NCBI GenBank assembly: GCA_003118195.1
Contig: BEXV01000677.1
Location: forward strand, 27,768-91,767
Length of the DNA: 64,000 bases
Direction: 5' to 3'
From: Hemicentrotus pulcherrimus
Taxonomy: Eukaryota; Echinodermata; Echinoidea; Camarodonta; Strongylocentrotidae
Part shown: positions 36,265 to 49,117 of the stretch, piece by piece
How positions within the stretch are numbered: position 1 is the stretch's first letter
How the letters are laid out: each line of letters begins with the position of its first letter
Translations under genes and position numbers: made by a program
The notes under the pieces: generated by a model
What the model was told of the DNA's origin: nothing
What the model saw: only the letters and a program-made list of their open reading frames with translations
Database searches by the model: none

Positions 36265-38621
36265 CGCCATAGTACGCACACGCACTCTAGCGCTCACCCA
36301 CACACACCCTCCAAAACATACACATACACACGCAAACACTACACAAGTCATATTTAAGGCATGCCTAGAGATATTGAGTAATGATTGAATTATTAAAATT
36401 AAATTATGATAATCTCATCTTCTATAGATAGGATATTTCCACATTCGTTTTACCAAATATAAATAATAGGAATATTTCTCTGCACGCATGATGCGGCAGT
36501 TCCCTGAATAACGACGACGGGAGTAGGGGCTGTATAGTATACACCCCGCTTGAAAAACGCTGCAGAACTCAAGTTTCCCCATTTCAATCTTTTTAATTAA
36601 AAATCTAATTTTCTATAATGGATTTCTTAGTAGATTTCAATGCTAGGTTATGATTGTAACCGGGCGTTTGCTGTGAGAGTGAAAACGGATTTTTCTCTAC
36701 CTGATATTTCAAGGAAGTGTATGGGAAATGTAACGGATCGTTCAATAGGATATGGCCGGTCAAAACTTTTGATCTTCGTCTGGACCACAAGGGATTCAAA
36801 CAGGTATAGTAATCGGCAAAAAACTCTAGATTAAAAGCACCTATAACAAATCCCCAAAAGAGTTACTATGTCAAACGAAGAAAGAAAACCAATGAATAAA
36901 CCAACAACGTGTCATCGTATTAAAATTAGAAATTTAGACACATGTTAGGAGAAAGGCAATATATCTTGCTTAGTTTTTATTATTTGGTTGCCACTACCAC
37001 ACAAACGAAGCCCGCATGGTTTATTCAAAAGATATATGTAAATACACAATATTTCAGAGGTATTTTATTTCTAAATTTGTAGCGGCCCCCCGTAAATCGG
37101 AGGGGGCTTCCAAAAAAGGGGACCATTTTGATGACAAATAGTATTTCGTTAATAATGTTTAAAGGAAACCTTGAAACACCATATGAAAGAGAATTAAATT
37201 ATTCATATTTTGATTGATATCAATTACAACGGAAGTGGGATTAATTAAAGTCGTAATTCTAAGTAAAAAAACTAGGTTTTGGGGGTGATTTTCATGAATT
37301 GAATTTTATCAAAAGACCTTATTTTCCATATATTAAAAATGCCCACGCCCACATTTCCTGAAAATCACTGAAAATAGGGAAAATAATGATGACTATTGTT
37401 GTAAATTATGTGTAAGGAAGAATCTCGTTATTGGACATAAACATCTTCACATTCGGAGAGAGTGAAAGAAGAATACAATGAAATGCATTTCAATACAAAT
37501 ATTACTTTAAGGTATTCAAGAAGCATTGTCTGTATGCAGGAATCGAATCTGTTTTTATTCTTTGCTATCAGATAGTTATATTTTATTAATCAAATCATAA
37601 GCATTAAATGTGGACATGTTCATTTTAATTATCTAACGTTTGGAAATCGTACTTAATGCATTTATTCCTACATCCTAAGGGTTAACAGAAAATCATAATT
37701 CCTAAATTTTCAAATACGTGTGCATGCAAGCTAATAACTTATTTGAACGGAAAACTGTTTTACATGAAATGATTATCATGATTCTGGTAATTAGTGCATC
37801 CGATAGGAAACCTAAATTCATGGCGTCATTCATGTGAAGTGCATGTATTAATCGGATTAGAGAAAGGATGACAGAAATTTGATAGACATGATATTGTATT
37901 GAACTAATCATCAAGGAAATCATCAATGAATAAATAAAATTGCCATTATTGAAGTACATAAATTGAATTGATCATCATCAGTTGATTATTAAAGATTGAA
38001 AGCGAGAGAAAAAGAAGGAGACCGAGAGAAAAGTGGAAGATCAAAACTTCTTCCACAAAATGACGTCATCAGGCAAACTTTTGATATGTGTAAAACTTTT
38101 GAGCTTGGAATATATCTAAAGGATGGGAGATAATGATGGAGGTATCATTGGACAGTGTTCAGCAGAAAAAATCACACTTTCAATTCATCACAGTAGGCTT
38201 GAAGTAATATTAATTCGCTTGTCGAGAAGGAAAACTTGTGTCTGTAGTATAGGAGAATGACAATAAATATATGTTAAATAAATTCTATGTATTCAAATGT
38301 TCACGTAATGGAATTTTAATTAGTGCCTCAATAAGAGCTGATTTCATACCGAGACTTTAAACAGCTGCTGGCGTAATCAGTTTTACGATTCAATTCTTAT
38401 GGGACTTTATAGGCGGCTGTCCAAAAGTCCCAATATTGCAATTCGTTATGAATCTATATGTTGAGAAGTGTAATACAAACTACTTTGCTCCGATTTATTT
38501 GAGGCTTTTTACGTGATTTTTCCGGCCGATTACAAGGATAACAAGGAAACCTCAAGGTAATGGACCATTAAAAAATCTCAACGAATCAGGCGGCCGCTGA
38601 ATAAGCGGGGGGGGGGGGGGG
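36265..38621. other. Intergenic, no gene seen
   Basis: AT-rich sequence upstream of paralogue A. A CA-rich tract lies at about 36270-36345. Apart from that I see no repeat or ORF that can be supported. The stretch ends in a poly-G run at the assembly gap. Confidence 0.6.
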
Positions 38622-39476
38622 NNNNNNNNNNNNNNNNNNNNNNNNNNNNNNNNNNNNNNNNNNNNNNNNNNNNNNNNNNNNNNNNNNNNNNNNNNNNNNN
38701 NNNNNNNNNNNNNNNNNNNNNNNNNNNNNNNNNNNNNNNNNNNNNNNNNNNNNNNNNNNNNNNNNNNNNNNNNNNNNNNNNNNNNNNNNNNNNNNNNNNN
38801 NNNNNNNNNNNNNNNNNNNNNNNNNNNNNNNNNNNNNNNNNNNNNNNNNNNNNNNNNNNNNNNNNNNNNNNNNNNNNNNNNNNNNNNNNNNNNNNNNNNN
38901 NNNNNNNNNNNNNNNNNNNNNNNNNNNNNNNNNNNNNNNNNNNNNNNNNNNNNNNNNNNNNNNNNNNNNNNNNNNNNNNNNNNNNNNNNNNNNNNNNNNN
39001 NNNNNNNNNNNNNNNNNNNNNNNNNNNNNNNNNNNNNNNNNNNNNNNNNNNNNNNNNNNNNNNNNNNNNNNNNNNNNNNNNNNNNNNNNNNNNNNNNNNN
39101 NNNNNNNNNNNNNNNNNNNNNNNNNNNNNNNNNNNNNNNNNNNNNNNNNNNNNNNNNNNNNNNNNNNNNNNNNNNNNNNNNNNNNNNNNNNNNNNNNNNN
39201 NNNNNNNNNNNNNNNNNNNNNNNNNNNNNNNNNNNNNNNNNNNNNNNNNNNNNNNNNNNNNNNNNNNNNNNNNNNNNNNNNNNNNNNNNNNNNNNNNNNN
39301 NNNNNNNNNNNNNNNNNNNNNNNNNNNNNNNNNNNNNNNNNNNNNNNNNNNNNNNNNNNNNNNNNNNNNNNNNNNNNNNNNNNNNNNNNNNNNNNNNNNN
39401 NNNNNNNNNNNNNNNNNNNNNNNNNNNNNNNNNNNNNNNNNNNNNNNNNNNNNNNNNNNNNNNNNNNNNNNNNNNN
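38622..39476. other. Assembly gap (855 unknown bases)
   Basis: A run of N between a poly-G tract and an A/G-rich tract. The sequence next to the gap (GGCCGCTGAATAAGCGGGGG) is complementary to CACGCTTATTCAGCGGCTGG at about 62265, so the gap probably begins inside a C-tract-bounded repeat that could not be assembled. Open frames crossing the gap are artefacts. Confidence 0.98.
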
Positions 39477-39899
39477 AGGAAAAAAAAGAAAAGAAAGAAA
39501 AATAAAAATGGGGGTAAAAGGATAAGAAGGAAACAAAAGACGCGGACTATAGGTGGGATTAAAGGGGGTCTTATATAGCCCCACCTATATATGTCTGTTT
39601 TCGTTTTAACCCGTTTTAGCTCAGATGACACATGGGGAGACAGCATTTGCCAAAAGGGTGTGTTAAAATACTACTTCATTGGATCTTCTAGTATGTAACC
39701 GAATTTTAATGTAAAATCCTTGGTTCTACGTCCAAAAGCTAATCTAGAGTTGGTACCTCCAAGAATATTAAACTGTCAATAATCTTTCACATATTCGCTC
39801 AGGGGGTGGTTGCGCATACTCTCGATACGGTTAAATTGATAACATTTCTCGCCTTAAATCAAGAGGTATTTCGCCTAGTTTGACTTGCAGGGTTTGAAG

Positions 39900-41250
39900 G
39901 GATGTACCTTTCCGAGCACAAGCAAATAAAGATTGAACTGAATTCAGCGTATTTTTTTTTTTTTTGCGCTTGTCGTAGCCAAGTTGTAGGCTTCAATAAT
40001 TCATAGTATTAATGCTGTATATACCCCCACTAGTTCTTTAGCATCTATGTTAGACTATTGATAATTTTAATTCTACCTTTAAATCTTTTTTTTTTTAGTA
40101 ATTTTTAATAATTGAGGCCTCCAAATCATCCTTTTGTCAACGATGGCCCCAAGATACTTTTGCTCGTTATGTGGTGTCAACTTTTGACCTCTTGTATACG
40201 TATATCGTAGTTATCATTATTTGTTTTGTTCGAAAATAAGAAAGGGGTAGTTTTTCTCTGTCGACATAATGAGTCCAGATATAGACTAGATATTATTTGA
40301 TGTTCTGGATATTTTGGTTTACATCATGGCCTGATTCCCAAATGACGATTTGATCTGCATTATTCAAGCTATGTATATCTGGTATTAAAGGTATATCACT
40401 TATCATTATATTAAAAAGGATGGAACTGAAAATGCTACCCTGGGGTAAACCGTTTTCAGGATGCGTAATTGCCGATTTAGCATTAACTACTAGCACTTGA
40501 TAGATACGGTCGACAAGTAATTTATCAAAATGTCAATATGTATCCTTGGAGACCTATTCTACGTAACTTGACCATTAATCCTGTCGTCCAAAGAGTATCA
40601 TAGGCATTGGCAAAACCATTAAATACGACTATGGTTTCCATACCCACAATATTCTAAATTTTATTTTCTAAATGTACTAAATTATCTACTGAGCTTCTCT
40701 TTTTTCTAAAACCATGTTTTCTATGTATCATTCTAATCTCTCCTATTTCATACTTTCAAATATCTTGATAAAGCAAGGTAATAATGAGATAGGTCGGTAG
40801 GATCTTAGTTTTGGAGAGGTACTCATTTGGTTTCAAGATGGGTATCAACATTGCGTGTTTGCATTGTTCCGGAATCATCCCAGTAGAACATATCATTTTA
40901 TAAAGACAGAGTAATGTTTCCTACCCCTGGTTGGAAAGTTTTGAAACACAGTATATATGAAGCCATCTTCACCAGGGGCTTATGTCATTTTCATATTAAG
41001 AACTTTTTCAAGTTCCATTATAGTAAAAGGTTCATTGATAATTAAATAATGTTCACCTTTATAATCGATAGATTTATATTTATCTAGCAATTCTGTTTTT
41101 TTTTTTTTTTTTTTTGTTTTTTTTTACTACTGGTCTATAGAAAATGCTTTCCAAATTCGTTAGCTTTTTGTTGATCATCTACAATTAGGTATAGATAGTT
41201 CTTAAGAAAATTAGCCACCGGCCCCGGGTTTATAGGTAAAATCTGTAGAC
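39900..41250 (-). pseudogene. Decayed non-LTR retrotransposon (reverse transcriptase remnant)
   Basis: On the minus strand the best-kept open piece (40293-40496) contains GLPQGSIFSSILFNIMISDI, the conserved motif before the catalytic YADD box. The catalytic box itself is degraded to NNADQIV. Upstream on the same strand, translated pieces near 40600-40850 look like RT fingers (FKIFES, KKRSSVDNLVH), broken by stops. It is not functional. Confidence 0.7.
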
Positions 41251-42717
41251 ATAGGCACATTGGCATTACTATATATTTGTTGGTAATCGGTAGCCTCTAC
41301 TCTACTCTATTAATATAATATATTAAAGCAAATATATTATATTTGTCGGTAATCGGTGGCCTCTACACCTCCCCCTACTGTAAAAGGTCTAGCGACGCCC
41401 TGGTTGCTCATTCACGAATTTGCCTGCATCTAGTGGTGTTTAATTATAATTTTTATTGGGCTGTGATGTTATTTTATCATTGGAGGATACGCCACAAAAT
41501 AATGATTCGAAGGTTAAAGTGTCGACTAAATCAGTATTGATAAAATTCAATTGCATAGAAATTCTGTTTTGCAGTCAATTTGCAGAATTACATGCAAATG
41601 TCAGCCTGATTGTCCGTGAACGGATGACCCCTGATTAACAGGAATTCTCACTGTTCCACCTGCGTTTCACTGAATAAATGACTACAAACTCCCCAATTTT
41701 TTATTTTGATATCTGTATTACAAATTTCAAACTGATCCGTATCAAGGACAGGTTTTGAGTGTAAATTATAATTATTACACCTGAGATTCAGAGAATAAAT
41801 GACCACAAAAAAATACTTAAAACATATAACTGCATCAGGATTTCCCATAGCTCCGTTGTGGCCCATTCTAGGCTAGATTTTTTTTCGTTGGTCATAATTC
41901 TAATTGCCTCACTTCAATTCCATAAAATATCTTACCACAAATTAAAAAAATACACGATATATGTGATGAGAATTTACCATTGTTCCGTTTCATATTAAAT
42001 ACAGGATTACGCCGACAGAATATTCTCCAAAGGAGGAAATGTGGGTCGATCCCACACTTTAACTGACCGACAATTTCTCGCCTTTCCTCTTCTTTGTCCT
42101 TTTCACACTATCGCACTGTTCTGTCTGTTTCCTCTCTTATATTTTGTCATTTCTTTTACTTTCATGTTACTTTCTCGGGCCCTCATTCGGTTGATAGTAG
42201 GTATTAACAAATCACCAATCGAAATGATGATACTACAAAGTTTCAACTCATTTTACGTTTGCGTATTGTAAAGCTGAAAATGTATGTTCTGAAATTATCA
42301 TGCATGTTTGATTACTTCCCATAATTTCACATAGTGTTTGAATTTGTCCCCCTCCGATGGACTATTTTAGTATTCCCTGTAGAGCATAATTGAACATAAT
42401 AAAATAATGATTATTAAAAAAAAAAATGGTCATACTTTCAACAAAAATATACATAACACATGATAACACCAGATATCAACGGAGTGAATGAGAATGGTTT
42501 GGGAATTGCAGTTAGACTTGTGCCGTTTAAACAATCATAATTCTCTCGAAATTCGATATAACTTTTAACATGAAATTTCTCAGTTTTGTTTGCTCGACCT
42601 GCCTCTCGTTCGTAATTGCATATTGAAGAGATTCTTCAATAGGCAATAAATATAATTTCGTATCGGTAGGTAATTAGACCTTTTGTGCATCACACCTGCT
42701 ATTTCTGAAAGTGTTTC
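41251..42717. other. Intergenic, no gene seen
   Basis: AT-rich spacer. A short duplicated phrase, ATTTGTTGGTAATCGGTAGC / ATTTGTCGGTAATCGGTGGC, occurs at about 41273 and 41342. The small open frames show no domain features. Confidence 0.5.
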
Positions 42718-43384
42718 TTAAAGATACTATGTCCCTTTTGCAGCCAACATCAAATTCTGTAGAACTTTGCAGGAATTATGAATATGTCATGTCTGTCCTA
42801 TCTGTGAAATTTAAACATTAGCAGTGTCCTCATATTCAAATTATGCAAGGAAACCCGTTTACTTGCTAGACTTCACTGTCAGACACTATTAAAGCCCCAC
42901 TGTCCTACTTGTAGCTACTTGCTACCTCTATCTGTCTATAGAGAAAACTTCCCAAATCGGTGCCTGTTGGTCCCCCATGATCCTCTTTTTCTTATGTTAG
43001 TTGAGAGCTGAGTTAATGAGATAGCCACCTGTCATTGACCTCGCTGTGTGGTCTAATCCCTTCTGGCCCGGTAGTGTTGACGGTCTGTAAATGACTGACT
43101 GCCTCTTTTCTTCTTTGGTAATAACATCCATAAAATGAGCTGTAAAGGGTACATGAGCATTTGTCTACATCAATAACCCACTGTTTGTAATGACCAAATT
43201 TAAACTGATTGAATCTTTGCGCAGCATAAAACGTAAGACCATTCCCATTTAAAGACATTTTCAAGCCCCCCCCCCCCTCTTTTTTAGGGAAGTTCTAAAT
43301 TAGTATTATCTTTCAAATGCCGTTGGAATTTATCCTTTTCATTATTTTTTTTTGGCCTGCAAATGGGACATAGTACCTTTAAAG
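42718..43384 (+). mobile_element. MITE family with TGTCCC..TTTGCAG ends, copy 2, with nested insert
   Basis: The left end AAAGATACTATGTCCCTTTT and right end AATGGGACATAGTACCTTTA are near-complementary. The flanking AACTTTGCAGGAATTATGAA block matches 34494-34983 in reverse. At about 42890-43075 it contains the 3540-3727 repeat in reverse orientation, so one element has inserted into another. Confidence 0.8.
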
Positions 43385-44089
43385 GCATATTCATGGTGAA
43401 TTATTAATACAACCGATTAACTAGTGTCCAATTGCAAAATGCAAAATTGAATATGTGTTGTCGTGTTTCTTTATATTTGAAAAAAAAAATAATGAATCAA
43501 AATATTCCAAAAAACTTATTCTAGAATTCAACAATTTGAAACATTACATTATTACGGTTATGAATGAAAATCACGTTTTTAATCACTCAGTACTTCAAAC
43601 CCCCATAAGGAGCATGCTTTGCCCGCTCTGTAAGTGACCCCCCCCCCCAAGATAACATCCAAGCTACGCAGTTGCGATTGATTGAATGAGTTCGATTACT
43701 TTGGGGAGAAACACTTAATCCCAACTTCATTTACATATGGCCTCTATCTCCATTCTAATGGCGCTATTTGTCATGTATGCATAAACATATTTTTGCGATG
43801 TGAATCTAAATGTATTTTGACAAGATTACGCAACATAATCATAGTCATATAAAGACTCAATCTCATAGTAAACGTATTAATGAATTAAACACAAAACAGT
43901 CACCATGGTTACAATCATAGTCATGTTGTCTGTCGTTTTTAGTTATTCTTTGTTCTGCTGCTAGCCAACCGTGTATATTTTCTACCACTTTTTGCGATGT
44001 ATTGATGTTCCTACGTTCTTGTCAACGGAATGATGACTGACTTACCTTTTGCTGAAACAAGTGATATTGATTTAGACATATAATTTCCA

Positions 44090-47000
44090 AGTTTGCATAA
44101 TGTTGATTCCACTTCCTCATCTGACAAACGATATAAGCACTATAATTATTATAGTAAATTCGATGAAATTTCACTTCAGTTTGATCTTATTGATATTCAT
44201 TATGTATTAAAGAGAATCTCAACACCAACCTCAAAACCAGATCATTCAAAATTTTACAAAGCACATCAAAATGTGATTTAAATTTCTTGAAGCTCAATAT
44301 TCGTAGCCTGAACAAATATGTTAAGCTGTTGAGTTTATTGCTGAACAATATAGATGTGTGTACTATATCATCGGTCTCACTCCCTTTTTCTCTCTCTTAA
44401 CATAACCTCATATTTAAATACCTGACGAATAAGAGAGCAGGAGGCGTTGCAATGTATGTTACCGACCACCTTAATTTTAAATTTCTTTTAAAAGTGGTCT
44501 GTATCGAATTAGTCTTACATTGCACGAAAATATCGTAGTTGGTATTATTCATCGCCCCCTTTTTCCAATCACAACGAATTCTTACTTGAATTACAGCACT
44601 TACTTGTTATGTTTTCCACCTTCTTCAAAATAAACATTGCATTATTATGGGAGATCGGTTCTCTCATGATTTTCTTGATACCTTACTTTCATATTCTTTT
44701 GTTCGATTATAATATAAAAACCAATGCGTTTATCCACTCAGTCGTGTACTATCATCGATAATGTATTTGTAAATGTTGATCATTTACAAACTGAATCTGG
44801 CATTATACTATCTGACATATCAAATCAATGTCCAGTTTTTATTTCAAAAATTCAAAGTTTGTTAAATCTTACTAATTCACTTTCCTCCTCAAAAAGGGTA
44901 AGGAAATGTACAGCCTCCAAAATAGATAAATCAAAGGAAAAGCTGGGATCGATTAATTGGGCAGAAGTGTTGGTTTATACTGACGTAAATGTGTCTTACA
45001 ACAATTGTAAGCACGTCTTAAAAAAAAGCTCTTGACGAATGTATTCCACTAGACAATTGCATTTTTTCTAGGTACAGTCACGAACCATGTAACCCTTTGG
45101 GTCTCTAGGTCTTTATTTAGATCAATTCATAGGAAAAATAACTTGTGTTACGAATTTCGTGCGAATCCCACACCAAAACTTCGTGATTAATACATTAAAT
45201 ACATATCACAGAAGCAAAGATTCAGCGACTTGAAAAACAAAGATAGTTTTGTATCTAGTTTGAAGAAAAAAAGAAATCCCACATAAAGTTAACATGGGGA
45301 GTTATTAATAAGGCCTTGAACACCAAAAATATTTTAAAAAACATAAAACAAATCCGAGAGGTTAATAAGACCATCGACGATGAAGAATCTTTTGCTAATC
45401 ACTTTGATGATTACTTCTCAAACATTGGACCCAATCTTGCCTAGAAAATTCCAGTTGTCGAAAAACTTTTTCAATCATTTTTGGAGAACAAAAATAAGAA
45501 TTCTATATTTTTTTTTATTCCAACCAACTCATCTGAGATTCTGAAATTTGTTAAAAAATTAAAAGAAAAAAATTATTACGGATTAGAATGAAGTCAGTAA
45601 CTTTTTATTGATAAAATATTAAATACGAAATCGTTGTTCTCCTAGAACACATATTTAATCTTTCCATGACCCTGGGTGCGGTTCCCGACATCATGAAACT
45701 TGCAAAAATTGTTCCGATTTAAAAAAGGGTGACACAAGTAATCATAGGCCCCTATCTCTCGTGTCTTCCATCTCTAAAGTGTTAGAAAAACTCATTTATG
45801 ATCATACAGTAGCCTTTTTAGTGAGTAATAATACATTCTCCGACTCACGGTTTGGCTTCAGACGAAAACATTCGACTGTTTATGCGTTTTTACGTTTCAT
45901 TAATCGTGTTGCCTCTGTAATTGATGATCACTGTCATACCCTTGGAGTGTTTCTTGACCTCTCAAAGACCTTTGACACAATTGACCATCAAATTCTACTA
46001 TACCAACTTTCATACTATGGTATACGTGGAGGGGCCTTGGAGTGGTTCGAAAGCTACCTCTGGGATAGGAAACAATACGTATCCATCAATGGAGTAGATT
46101 CAGCCTTTTAACGGTTCATTTGTGGAGTTCCACAAGGATGCCTTTTGGGCCTCTTTTATCTATATTGTATATGAATTAATTTTAAAACTCATCCAATCTG
46201 TTGTCGTTTATATCATTTGCTGCTGATTCTTCTGTGTTTTCTCACACCAGAAGCCCATTGCACTACTTAAAACCCTTAACCTTGAACTGTGTAGATTAGA
46301 TTTGAAGAGTAGATTTGTGCTAATTAACTTTCCTTAAATTTAGATAGCACTCAATGTATACTCTTCAGCAGCTCTATTTTAGGGTTTACATTTATAAAAC
46401 AGTTATAAACTAAGTTGATACGTCAACATTCCTTGGTTTTATCATTGACAATTAACTCTCTTGGAAAGAACACAACTTATATTCAAGCAAAACACTATTA
46501 AGCAACATTGGATTAATCAATAATTTGAAAATGTCGTTTCCTAAGTATATTTTGAAAAGTTTGTACTCGACGCTTATCTTGCCTTATGTTAACTATGTCA
46601 TACTTGCATGGGGAAATTCGTTTAATTACCAGTTGGACAAATTATTGATACTCCAAAATCGAGTCATACGAATAATCTGCCACACTAATAGGTTGAGCTA
46701 CACTATGATTTATATTTAGAAAATAAAATATTAAAAGTTCTTGACTTGTACAATTGCTTTTATGCTGTTTTATGTTTCAATTAAATTCTAACGAAGTTCT
46801 TCATGCCATCACGTCGACATTCTTCCGTTTTCACTTACACAAACTGAAAACTTTACAGAGAAAAAAAACTTTGATTTATACTGGTCCTGTGTACTGGAAC
46901 TCTTTGGACGTGTCGCTCAAACAGCTGCCCAATTTAAGTACTTTAGATATCACTTGAAATGTAAACTTCTTCTTCTGTAAGGAAATGCTAAAGAAGGTCA

Positions 47001-47330
47001 TTATGGAGACACCGTTATTATCATAATTTGTTGGTTGGCAACACCACACACCCGTTTTTATTCTTCTTTTGTTTTTTCTTTTGTTTAAAATATGTAACAA
47101 ATATATTATGTAAATGAAACCTTAATCAGAAGCAGCTTCCAAGGTTTCCTCCTCATTACTGTAGATCTAGTTAGCATCCTTTGTGACTTGCATAAAATCG
47201 TTTTGATTTTTTAAACCACCTATCTATCGAATACATTTATATGGTTTGTTACCTTGTTTTTTCGTTACCTTGTAAATTATGTTAATATACTGTACAGTTA
47301 AAATGTGGAAATAAAACATATACAAAAAAA
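44090..47330 (+). pseudogene. Near full-span but decayed CR1/L2-like non-LTR retrotransposon
   Basis: In order on the plus strand: endonuclease-like fragments at about 44500-45035, then an RT domain. The open part at 45761-46111 contains SKVLEKLIYDH, FGFRRKHST and GVFLDLSKTFDTIDHQILLY. C-terminal pieces follow: LPYVNYVILAWGN at 46525-46719 and GPVYWNSLDVSLKQLP at about 46870-46930. A 3' UTR ends AATAAAACATATACAAAAAA near 47330. Many stops and frameshifts mean it is inactive. Confidence 0.8.
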
Positions 47331-48777
47331 ATATTACGACGAGAGAATTTTACAGTATTGTAAAAAAGAAGAAGTTTATTTCCAGAATTGAACATAATCA
47401 AATAAATCATAGGGATATTGAACATAACATAGTCTTAGTCATATTAAGGGGACAACATTTTACAAAAGTATAACATGTTATTTTGCAGAAATTATCGTAA
47501 TTATAAAATCAAAATAATATAAATGTATGATAATATAACTTAATTGCACAGATCAAACGATAACATTGCAGTAAAATCTAGGCCTGATCTTCGAATATCG
47601 ACAGTTAACATAAATAAAGGTTAATAAATGTAAAAGTCTTCATAATCTGTTTCATGCAACAGAGACTCCACATTATTTTTTTTTTTTGAGTAACTCGAAG
47701 TAAATGCTCAAAATATTCAAGTACATTGTACTCTACATAGTAGATACATAATGATGGTTTTGATCCCTGTATGGCACTGTTTGTCCTTTGGAAAGATATT
47801 AATTCACATTTGCCACCTTTCACCCAGGTGTTAAATTGATACCCAGTAAAATCATAAAGTCATTAGGCGGTGTCACACAGAAAAAATCCTTTTAAATAAT
47901 CCCTTGAAAAATCATTTCAAGGAAGAATTTTCTTGCTTCGTTAGAGGATTTTTAATGGGATAATTGATGACAGACAGTAATTTAAGAGGATAACTAAAAT
48001 CTGGATTTTTGGCCTCGATGTGACAACGCCTATTGTAGTTTGCTCCGTATTGTGAGTATCTGAAAATATGGTGCTTTTTACAAAATATTTTCAATGATGC
48101 TAACGGCTTTCCATAATTGTTAAGTCCAACTTAGAGATAAGTTCCACTTAGGATCTTTGTGAAACACCCCCTGGTTTACTGATTTATGGAGCGCCAAAAT
48201 TCAAACTCTTCATCCCATATTATTACTATTATTCCGAGAAAAGAAGAAGAAAAAAATAATCACTATATGGAATACATTTGAATTTTAGTTTTCGATGTAA
48301 GACTAAATTTCAATTTTCGTTGTAAGACTAAATTTTTTTCATTTATTCACTTTATCACAGAATTATAGCAAACTGTACATAATAGCGAGCTGGAGACTTC
48401 TCGATCCATACAAAATAGGTTTTGATTAATCCGCTGAAATTTATGTATACAAGCTATTACGAATTGTGCTTTACATGCGTTTGCATGCCAAGGTTTAGTA
48501 CTGTACACGTTACGGTATACAGGACTTATGGAGTAAAAAGACATTCAGAGATAGATTGACAAACTATAGAACAATGAGAAAGAGAGATGGGGAGAGATCG
48601 GTCGACGAAAGCGGAATATGTGTTTGTCTCCGGTGATAAGCATTATTATAACATGCTATTAAAAATCGCGTCATGCACACAATGTTTTGTTGAGACTATC
48701 GAATTCACATGGAATGCCCTCATAACAATACTGATATGATATATTATCTACAAATATGTAATGTATTATGTTACTCT

Positions 48778-48778
<1 letters not shown>
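47331..48778. other. Intergenic, no gene seen
   Basis: AT-rich sequence downstream of the LINE 3' end. The only feature recognised is the MITE fragment at 48090-48173. Paralogue B's transcript may end here (AATAAA complement at 48342-48347). Confidence 0.5.
48090..48173. mobile_element. Right-end fragment of the GGGGTGTTTCAC MITE
   Basis: AACGGCTTTCCATAATTGTT, TAAGTCCAACTTAGAG and GATCTTTGTGAAACACCCCC match the terminal half of the copies in the HPS1 introns. The left half is not recognisable. Confidence 0.7.

Positions 48779-48811
<33 letters not shown>
48779..48811. repeat. (TAA)n microsatellite
   Basis: About 11 perfect AAT/ATA triplets on the plus strand. Confidence 0.95.
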
Positions 48812-49117
48812 GTTCGTCCTTATAGTGGAAAACCTCATGCAGACCGGCTTTACACAAATAGGTTCTGATTGGCCAATGTTTACATTTTTAAAATTTGACT
48901 TTTCTCTTTGGGTTTCGAAGGCGTACGAAAATCTTGTACAACCCATCCCATACGATGTAGGCACCGACAGAACAAACAAACAAGTATTATTTTGGCAAAG
49001 TTACTGCTATCAATTGCTAAAACTACATTTTATGAATTGACTTAACTATTATTATTTGAAATATTCTTTTAACGTACAATTTCTCAATATAAATACTACA
49101 ACAAGAACAAAAGGCAC

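Noticed and set aside
38552..39646. Long minus-strand open frames of 332-364 codons
   Set aside because: They run through the assembly gap; the known parts are homopolymer flanks. No protein is supported.
48671..48979. 102-codon minus-strand frame with a poly-Tyr run
   Set aside because: The tyrosines come from the TAA microsatellite read in reverse; the rest shows no recognisable features.
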